Positions 6,997 to 12,500 of a DNA stretch of 12,500 nucleotides are shown piece after piece (within the stretch, counting starts at the first letter, position 1; each line of letters opens with the position of its first letter). The notes below the pieces were generated by a model. It ran no database searches and had not been told where the DNA came from. It saw only the letters and a program-made list of their open reading frames with translations. Source of the stretch: Symbiodinium natans (Eukaryota; Sar; Dinophyceae; Suessiales; Symbiodiniaceae); NCBI GenBank assembly GCA_905221605.1, contig CAJNDS010000093.1, positions 201,144 to 213,643 on the forward strand, read 5' to 3'. Both the position numbers and the translations under genes were made by a program.

Positions 6997-7905
6997 TTAG
7001 CCACCAGCCCTAGCATGAAGAAAAGCGGGGGCGGATTGCCTTCCAGGCCCGCTATGACAGCTTGGAAGGAGCTGCAGGTTGGGCCCAGCAAACTCTGAAG
7101 GACGGTTGCGTGCGGTTACGGTAGGTTGCCACACAGCCACACAGCGCACCATCCATGCGAATATTTTGCCGCTGTTGACACCGATGGTGGCCACATGTGC
7201 CAGGACCATGCCAAGGATAAGCGAGAGCACCTGTACTCAAGGGAGGCTAGGCATGCCCCAAAAAAATTTGGCAGTCAAGCCTGCCTGTGGCTGCCAGAAA
7301 CCATGATTCTTGTGCCGGTTTCAGTGCTGAAGCTCGGCCAAAACAATGACGGCCAGGAGCTGGAGAATGCCAAAACGCATGACGACTCTTGACCACCACG
7401 ATGGGCAGTTGAGTCAATGTGCCAAAAGCATGCCCATGATCTTTGAGATGCCATGCGCTGAGCAGAATAGGCCATATCACAATGTTTGAAAGGATTTGTG
7501 GAATGCCGCGCAGCTGCAGATGGTCCGCGAGGTGCCCAATAAGCGGAAGCACATAAAGCACAAACTTGTAGCCCTGTAGCCAAAGCATGAGCCATCACGA
7601 AGATTCGCGTTCGACTGTGCAGATTGGAAAACGGCACAGTCCTAGGTCCCAGTTTGGTGGCCGGAATTCTGCTCAAGTGCCACGCAAAAGCAATCGTGCA
7701 TGAAGACCCAAGCGGGCAAATGTGATGCAGACAGGTGGCCAAGTTTGTGGTTGCTGCTGTAGTCGCAGTAGATATTCGCCTCGATGTTGCGCTGCTGGCG
7801 GCCGGTGGTCCTTGCGGAGTAGGCCTCCAAGCTCTTCGGCTTGCTTAGCTGGTAGGAAGTAGGAACTGGCAGTACCTGCCCCATGTCGCTTTTGTTTTTG
7901 CCCAT
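6997..7905 (-). CDS. Putative multi-pass membrane protein, four candidate exons
   Basis: The proposed order fits in phase at every joint. Exon 1, 7905-7684, starts with ATG and is hydrophilic (MGKNKSDMGQVLPVPTSYQL and on), ending TGC|GTGGCA. Exon 2, 7573-7434, follows acceptor GGCTACAG and gives hydrophobic YKFVLYVLPLIGHL and PQILSNIVIWPILLSAWHL; its donor is GC (CATGG|GCATGC). Exon 3, 7387-7339, gives MRFGILQLLAVIVL, also with a GC donor. Exon 4, 7230 to 6997, follows acceptor GAGTACAG and gives VLSLILGMVLAHVATIGV, then a polar tail. That makes about four membrane-spanning stretches. Intron sizes would be 110, 46 and 108 bp. The splice model is my inference, and in places the opposite strand has competing open frames. 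Sequence upstream of 7905 may hold further exons (a frame runs to 8128). I do not recognise the family. Confidence 0.35.
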
Positions 7906-8832
7906 GGGGAAATTGTCGCCACCTGCCTAGCAGGGCAGCATTCAAGCCGCTTTCAACGAGGATCACAGCTGTGGCGTGGCTTAAGATAAGCAGAATTCGG
8001 ATTGAAGTTCTAATACGGAGTTTCAATCCGTCTCGGAATGTGTCAAGCCGCCTCCAAGTCAAGCTTTGCAATGCTGCTTCCTGCTTACCATTCACAGGGT
8101 TCATGCTTGCGTTAGCAGCTTGGCTCAAAATCCTCTGCCGGATGTCTTGTCATATCGCCGCCAGACGCTGGCTTCTCGTCTGATGCTTTCGGATGGAGGG
8201 TTGCGAATTCGTGCAGTCAAACATTGCACTATATGGCGCTTTTGCACACGGGGGCGGTACGAAGCGTCAAGCTGCGTGTAATTACTTGAAGAGAGCCCTT
8301 GCTAAGGGCCAGCGCGGCCAGGCGGAAAGATGGACGACTGGGACATAGAGCCATGGCTTAATTCGACGGTGCTCTGGTACACTCTGGTTAATCAACTTCG
8401 CCGGTGCAAGAGCAGGTCTGAAAGCTCGCTGCGGCAGGTTGTATGCATCAAAACTCCGTTGCTGTCCACTTGGTAAGATGCCTGTAAGGTTGCTTGGGTA
8501 ATTTGTTGGATGGAAAAATGTACAAACAACGAGCTCGAACCGGCATGACCCTGGTGTATCTTCGAGTCACCTATCAGGCAGAAATCGGCAGAAACATGGG
8601 TAAGTCATGGGCAAAACGGCCATACATTCGCATTTCAAGCCATTCGCAGTTGCCCGCAGAAAACATGGCATGTTGCAAAATAAAACTACGTGGGTAACCT
8701 TTCGCCAGGTTCAGTTTTAGTTGTGCCAACGCGCAGCGACAGCCGCATCAGCAGCAATGACAGGAGCAGCAACATCAATGCAACCCATTCTCACAATCGC
8801 TTCAGAGCTAGCGACCTTTGTCAACCCTGAAA
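7906..8832. other. Spacer between divergent loci, no firm gene
   Basis: It lies between the minus-strand locus ending at 7905 and the plus-strand SET gene, so promoters for both could sit here, but no recognisable promoter element is visible. Minus-strand frame 7673-8128 overlaps the membrane-protein locus. Plus frames 8066-8281 and 8494-8697 show no family motif. An ATG at 8756 opens a 33-codon frame (MTGAATSMQPILTIASELAT and on) that could be an upstream exon or a uORF of the SET gene. Confidence 0.4.
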
Positions 8833-9412
8833 ATGAAGGACAGCACTGTTGCCTCTAGCAGCTACAGTGAACTGGCCAGCAGCTGCAAGACACCGAAGCT
8901 AAGGCGCCAAGCAGGTAGTGAAACTAATTCAGCTATCCCGACGCTACACCGCTCTGAGCACATGTACCTGTTGTCTTTTGCAACCACCACTGAGGATACG
9001 ATCAACGAGTACTGCCGCGAGCATTTCGGCAGTAGGTTTGAGTGCACGCTTGCCGAGGGCAAGGGCAGGACAGCCTGTTGGAACGTAATGCGCGATGCCT
9101 CACAGAATGCTGGGGGGCTTGGCCACCTCCGTCGATCCAGCTTTGCAGGATAATGATCTCGAAGGTTCCAGTTGCTCAGGGTGATCTTCTCTTCGAGGAC
9201 AATCAGCTGGCAGCATGCTCAATGCCAGCGTGCTGGTATGGAATTGTTTCTTGCAGGAGCCACCATTGCATATCGTTGCTGAGGACGCAGGAAATGAGGC
9301 GATGGTGGGAAGACTGCCTGTTACTTGTGGGTTCTGAAATATGGCCGCAAAGCAGGCTTTCAAGCTGGTGCAGCGACTATGCAAGGCTGCGGCAGCCTCA
9401 CTTCCTGCAAGG
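8833..9412 (+). CDS. SET gene exons 1-4: N-terminal SET strands
   Basis: Exon 1 (8833-9084) ends with FECTLAEGKGRTACWN at donor AAC|GTAATG. Exon 2 (9165-9209) reads VPVAQGDLLFEDNQL after acceptor CGAAG|G. Joined they give the classic SET opening, 'G.GR.A...(V/I)..GD.L(F)ED', where the Gly loop helps bind S-adenosylmethionine. Exon 3 (9257-9304, EPPLHIVAEDAGNEAM) follows the strong acceptor TTGTTTCTTGCAG|G. Exon 4 (9356-9412, AFKLVQRLCKAAAASLPAR) starts after AAAGCAG|G. The introns are only 80, 47 and 51 bp, very short, so exon 3's limits are the least certain. All joints are phase 0. Confidence 0.6.
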
Positions 9413-11463
9413 GTTCCACATGTGTGACATGTGTTTGGCGTGTGCAGACGGCATGTATGCTTGCAACATGTATCCAAGGAGCCGTCTGTCTTTGACTATG
9501 AGCCTCTCTGGTACTGGACAGCACTCTGCTCTCTCACCGAGGACTGCAGCAGTGTTATGCCGTGTGCAGCGGCAGAAACAGAAGCCGCATGTCGCAGGAG
9601 CAGCTGTCACCTAAACCGAAGATAGGATCCTTGAAGCCAGTGACAGCTCTGCAGCAACTCTTCTGCAGCTTGAGGTCACATCAGTCACGCTCCCACAGCA
9701 CATTTTCTGTATGACGGGGCTCTTCTTCATGTTGTTCCCGCATGCATCATGCAGCTCAATGTGGTCTAAGGCAAAAGCGTTTACTCTGCCTGTTTCACGA
9801 GCCCGTTGACGAGGTGCAAGGGATGTGTGATGTAGCGGCGTCGGCATCACGAACGCCTACTGTCCCAGTTTGGAAATACTGCGCAGCGATATGCAGCGAA
9901 TGCTCACAACATTGCGAGTTTCCGCTAGTGCACCACACTCGGACTGCTGCGATGACCTAGCGAACCTAGCAGAAGCAGAATGCAACCCTCGCATGGCTTT
10001 GCTAAGTGATATCGGCTACACCGCTTCACTTGAATGAGGCGTCTGATGCGGTGAAGAAGTTGGTGAAGCAACTAGGGCTTTCCACGCCAGCTGTGCTAGT
10101 CGAGGAGCTATTGCAGGCGGCGTATTTCTTCTTGGCTCGTGAAGAAATCCACCTCAAAGATGGTTGTAGGCACTGTAGTATCTTGAGCAGAACATGTTGG
10201 AAGGCGTGGATCCTCAACTGCACCTTGGATGGAGATGCATGTAAGATCATGTGAAATAGCTTCCCAAAAGTTTCCGAAGAACCAAAGCGAAACAAGCCCA
10301 TGATCAAACTCAGCCTCAATCAACCACAGGCTTCGAGCACTCAGAGGATCCGCTTGGATATTCTGCCTACTTTGCGTCATCCTTCGTATCCCATTCCTGT
10401 GGAGCGAATCTTTGCAGCAAAGGCATGCAATCAGGGCAAGCGTTTGCAAGTTTGGTCCGCGCAGTGCAGTCGAAGCGGGGGAGCTGAGTCGCTCAGCTCC
10501 GTTCACGTGACCGGCGTGTGACCTCAGGAATGGCATCTGGAGTGAGGGGGACGATGGGCTTCACATCTTACGTGTGCAGCCGGCACGTGTCAGAAGCGAG
10601 TTTGATATGTTCAGCTAGGTTTCTGTATGACTCGCTTCTTCGTTTATGAATGCATTGTGATAGCCTCGAATTGCAGCAACTGTGCGGGTCTGGTCGTGGA
10701 GAAGGAAGGCATATCAAAAGACTCCAAAGAGACCAAAAGAAAGTGCTCGGGAGAGCCTTCCCAAGCCCCCAAAATCCTATGTCCTATGTACAGAAGAGAA
10801 ACGGCACATCAATGGCACATCCTTTTCTTTTGGATGGTTCCGGTCCCCCCCGAAAGGCCTTTGAAAAGCCTCCGGGCATCGCATGCTGTAAATCAGTCAC
10901 CTACCCGGGTGGGCAACAATCGTGCTCCCCATTAAAAGCTAACAGCTAACGGCGCCAACGCGGCTCCTTGCAGCACCCGACCAGGGATCTTCGTGGCATG
11001 GCAGAGTAGAGGTTCTCAATTGACAGACAGGGAAGTGGCCAGACGCCTGAAACCCAGAACGAAGAACTGCGAGAAAGAGCCCAATCAACGATTGTTCGGT
11101 TCATAAGGCTTTTGGTGCGTTATCTTTCATGAAACCGTCTGAAATATCGTGAGTTAACAGGGCTCTTGTCGTTCAGCGAAGACCCGTACAATATTGTTGA
11201 TGGCAGTCGGTGACTTATTGCGGCTTACTCTACGGAAAACAAATTGACAAACACGCCGGGGAGCAGCGGCCGGGCTTGCCAGCCAGGCCCGCCGAGATAT
11301 TTCTCCTGGGGATGAGGCTGCTGACAGTTACTGACATTTACAGCTACAAGATCTCACAATTGCTTGGCCGTGGTGGCGCGTTGTCAGGTCTGCATCTCAT
11401 ACCTTCCAGAAGATGTGCTTCTCCACTCCGCAGAGGAACGCAAAAAGCTTCCCGACCTCATCT

Positions 11464-11504
<41 letters not shown>

Positions 11505-12492
11505 TGTGTGTGTGTGTGTGAGTCCGTTGTTGGTCATCTCTCGCAAAAATTTCCTCTCGCTTGGTGGCGACAGAACTTGTTTCCAAAACTAATTCCCGTT
11601 TGGTGGCAACCTAGAGCTCGCCCTTGCAGCGCTAGCTCTGCTGCTACCTGTGCTAGTAAAGTATGCCGAAAGCGTCAACAGCATCCGAACGATTCCACGC
11701 ATGCTTGGCTTGCACGTGCATTCGGAACTCGTCCTAAACATTGCGGCTTAGCAGCGTGTTCAGAGAGGTCCTTGAAGAGCACGAAGCAGTTCGACTGCAC
11801 TTGCGAGCGGTGCGCGCCCGTGCCGCCGGATGAGGCACAGCTGTCACTGCCTCTTCGCCATGGCTAGGGGCTAGGCCCATGAGGGAGATCCATGCTAACT
11901 GTAGTGAACTTCGTGTAGGTTGGTTGGGATCCTTGCCGTGGCTTTCGATGCCCAAAATGCGGGGCTTGTGGTGCCGGTTTCTCATTGATGTCCACTCGCA
12001 AGCGATCAAACTGCGCGGTTCCCGAGAGTTTTGATACATCCATGTAGCCACCAACCACTAAGGTCTTCCATCAGCTGTTGCAGCCTCCTCGGATCAGAGC
12101 TTTTGCCGAAATTTCTGCAAAGCTGAAGCAAAAGCTGAAGTCGGTCAGGTTTGATGAAGGGCGTGGTCTCCAAGGAGTAGAATGCAACGCATGCAAAGCG
12201 AAGGCTCGTTTTCTAGAGCGAGAAATGACAAGGCCACACCTACAGCCCTAAAGTCATGCCGGGCGGGGCACTTCCTTGGCAAGGTATCACCAGCGGATGC
12301 AAAGCGTCTTCTACAAGCCGAGGAGCTTCTAGAGGCGTGGCAGATGCTCTCGCGAAAGAGCCACCCGCGCTCCCGTGACCGTGATGCTCGCGTGAGGCAG
12401 ACCTGAAGAAGCTGGATGCTGCTTGCGAGGAGCGACGCAGCATCCACAAGGCCATCGATGTGAAGACGGTTGTTTCGCTGTTGTTTTCATAA
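8833..12492 (+). CDS. SET-domain (SMYD-like) protein lysine methyltransferase-like gene, multi-exon, 3' end open
   Basis: SET proteins transfer methyl from S-adenosylmethionine to lysines of histones or other proteins. SMYD types have a SET domain closed by a Cys-rich post-SET zinc site and a helical C-terminus. Phase-compatible exons: 8833-9084, 9165-9209, 9257-9304, 9356-9412, 9479-9561, 9869-10005, 10076-10138, 10330-10435, 10528-10573, 11287-11316, 11388-11465, 11766-11819, 11919-11970, 12160-12203, 12284-12334, 12397-12492 or beyond. Five donors are GC (9210, 10436, 11317, 12204, 12335), the rest GT. Thirteen of 15 acceptors are AG followed by G, a known dinoflagellate feature. Motifs fall in family order. 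The start at 8833 is the first ATG of an open frame and is uncertain; I see no complete MYND finger. The window ends inside or just after the helical C-terminus. The family call is firm; single exon borders are inferred. It could still be a recent pseudogene, since the SET motif has Ser for the usual Asn (SHSC). Confidence 0.82.
9479..10138 (+). CDS. SET gene exons 5-7: helical insert between SET halves
   Basis: Exon 5 (9479-9561) encodes EPSVFDYEPLWYWTALCSLT and ends ATGCC|GTGTGC in phase 2. Exon 6 (9869-10005) encodes LEILRSDMQRMLTTLR then CCDDLANLAEAECNPRMALL and ends CTAA|GTGATA in phase 1. Exon 7 (10076-10138) encodes LSTPAVLVEELLQAAYFFLA and ends GCTC|GTGAAG in phase 1. This corresponds to the helical SET-I-type insert of SMYD proteins that precedes the Asn-His-Ser-Cys segment. 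An alternative for exon 7 starts at 10039 and adds DAVKKLVKQLGL, but that needs a weak donor for exon 6. Confidence 0.55.
10330..10573 (+). CDS. SET gene exons 8-9: catalytic core with SHSC motif
   Basis: Exon 8 (10330-10435) carries FEHSEDPLGYSAYFASSF followed by VSHSCGANLC. This is the SET signature 'G.a.Y..aS..NHSC.PN', which contacts S-adenosylmethionine and shapes the active site. Here the first Asn is Ser and the Pro is Ala. The exon ends CAGG|GCAAGC, a GC donor, in phase 2. After a 92-bp intron, exon 9 (10528-10573) reads NGIWSEGDDGLHILR and ends CGT|GTGCAG. Joined to exon 10 it gives HILR-ARRDISPGDE, the expected strand order of the SET C-terminal half. This block is the strongest evidence for the gene. 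Confidence 0.8.
10480..10500. repeat. Perfect 9-bp hairpin inside a 92-bp intron
   Basis: GGAGCTGAG-TCG-CTCAGCTCC: the stem at 10480-10488 and 10492-10500 pairs perfectly with a 3-nt loop. It sits in the middle of the proposed SET-gene intron 10436-10527, whose donor is GC. It may bring the weak donor and the acceptor closer together (inference). Confidence 0.85.
10574..11286 (+). other. Large SET-gene intron (713 bp)
   Basis: Bounded by CGT|GTGCAG and GCCAGCCAG|G. Plus-strand frames are open in two or three phases between 10627 and 10949, but none carries SET or other recognised motifs. The SET protein reads smoothly across the intron (HILR-ARRD), so nothing is missing here. A small AGCTAAC doublet lies near 10937. 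Otherwise nothing is seen. Confidence 0.55.
11287..11465 (+). CDS. SET gene exons 10-11: GDE and ISY strands
   Basis: Exon 10 (11287-11316, 30 bp) encodes only ARRDISPGDE and ends GATGAG|GCTGCT, a GC donor. Exon 11 (11388-11465) encodes VCISYLPEDVLLHSAEERKK and LPDLIY after acceptor TTGTCAG|G. Together they match the SET segment '(A)..DI..GDE(V).ISY......ER...L', whose Tyr (ISY) lines the lysine channel in the family. Exon 11 ends at TAC|GTGTGT, where a GT microsatellite begins. The frame happens to stay open through that repeat to 11867, which could be mistaken for one long ORF. Confidence 0.78.
11466..11520. repeat. (GT)n microsatellite at a 5' splice site
   Basis: About 27 GT units with a single GAGT interruption near 11502-11505. 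It begins exactly at the proposed donor of SET-gene exon 11 (CTAC|GTGTGT), so every GT in the run is a potential donor. The intron would be 11466-11765. Confidence 0.95.
11766..11970 (+). CDS. SET gene exons 12-13: post-SET zinc-binding region
   Basis: Exon 12 (11766-11819) encodes RSLKSTKQFDCTCERCAP. FDCTCERC is the C-x-C-x2-C post-SET motif, which with a Cys from the SET core binds zinc and completes the lysine channel; the phenylalanine before it is also typical. Donor CCC|GTGCCG. Exon 13 (11919-11970) encodes VGWDPCRGFRCPKCGAC, adding a CPKC pair that in SMYD-type proteins follows the post-SET site. Both are phase 0. The exon 13 end is uncertain: a GTTTCT donor at 11976 is an alternative. 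Confidence 0.75.
12160..12492 (+). CDS. SET gene exons 14-16: C-terminal Cys pair and helices
   Basis: Exon 14 (12160-12203) reads RGLQGVECNACKAK, with a CxxC that probably completes the second zinc site; GC donor AAG|GCTCGT. Exon 15 (12284-12334) reads VSPADAKRLLQAEELLE; GC donor GAG|GCGTGG. Exon 16 begins at 12397 with ADLKKLDAACEERRSIHKA and may end near 12444 or read on to TAA at 12490-12492. The helices match the charged helical C-terminus seen in SMYD-type proteins. Exons 14-16 use three different frames, so without splicing this would look like a frameshifted pseudogene. An alternative for exon 14 starts at about 12100 and adds FAEISAKLKQKLKSVRF. Confidence 0.5.
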
Positions 12493-12500
12493 CACTCAAC

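Noticed and set aside
8120-8128. TTGGCTCAA, resembling the end of the dinoflagellate spliced leader.
   Set aside because: Only nine bases match and the rest of the 22-nt leader is absent. Expected by chance at this length scale.
10627-10949. Overlapping plus-strand frames (up to 102 codons).
   Set aside because: Several phases are open at once, no motif is seen, and the region lies inside an intron across which the SET protein reads continuously.
11325-11867. A single long ORF through the GT repeat.
   Set aside because: SET motifs occupy only its ends. The middle is repeat and non-conserved sequence, and the flanking SET motifs in other frames show that 11466-11765 is better read as an intron.
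11734-12054. 106-codon minus-strand frame.
   Set aside because: It lies opposite the post-SET zinc motif exons on the plus strand, so it is a shadow.
12048-12492. Interpretation as a frameshifted pseudogene in three frames.
   Set aside because: GC donors and AG|G acceptors with agreeing phases explain the frame changes as introns and continue the SET gene. This stays less certain than the upstream exons.

Overview
The window looks like nuclear DNA of a dinoflagellate, most likely a symbiodiniacean (inference). There are no operons and no long open frames. CA/GT and compound microsatellites are abundant. Coding signal comes in short exons joined by small introns with GT or GC donors and 'AG|G' acceptors, and decayed tyrosine-recombinase elements are present.

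Left part (1-3104, mainly + strand): a CA/CACCC satellite runs into a frameshifted tyrosine-recombinase (YR) pseudogene (181-1354). It is followed by an 86-90 bp tandem repeat (1398-1617) and a second degraded reading frame (1797-2280) that resembles the 5' ORF of the same kind of element. Next come a dispersed repeat in two copies (2385-2502, 2692-2847), a signal-peptide-like mini-ORF between them, and a 257-bp compound microsatellite.

Middle part (3105-8750): 3105-3987 is AT-richer, with two small palindromes and no clear gene. From 5527 down to about 4143, on the minus strand, lies unrecognised coding-like sequence: acidic, partly coiled-coil-like exons around a 23-bp minisatellite. This block sits inside a pair of 32-bp imperfect direct repeats. 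A possible C-terminal exon on the plus strand lies at 6228-6548. A minus-strand locus that can be read as a multi-pass membrane protein runs from 7905 to about 6997.

Right part (about 8833 to the window end, + strand): this is the main gene, a SET-domain (SMYD-like) lysine methyltransferase-like protein split over about 16 exons. I rebuilt it from conserved motifs and phase-compatible splice sites. The motifs appear in the family order: GKGR, GDLLFED, SHSCGAN, ARRDISPGDE, CISYLPED, FDCTCERC, GFRCPKC. Five of 15 donors are GC and 13 of 15 acceptors are followed by G, as known for dinoflagellate introns. One intron starts directly with a (GT)n microsatellite and another contains a perfect 9-bp-stem hairpin. 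The gene probably continues past the right edge.

I found no convincing new biological system. The most informative content is the SET gene's fragmented structure and the tail-to-head arrangement of YR-element remnants.
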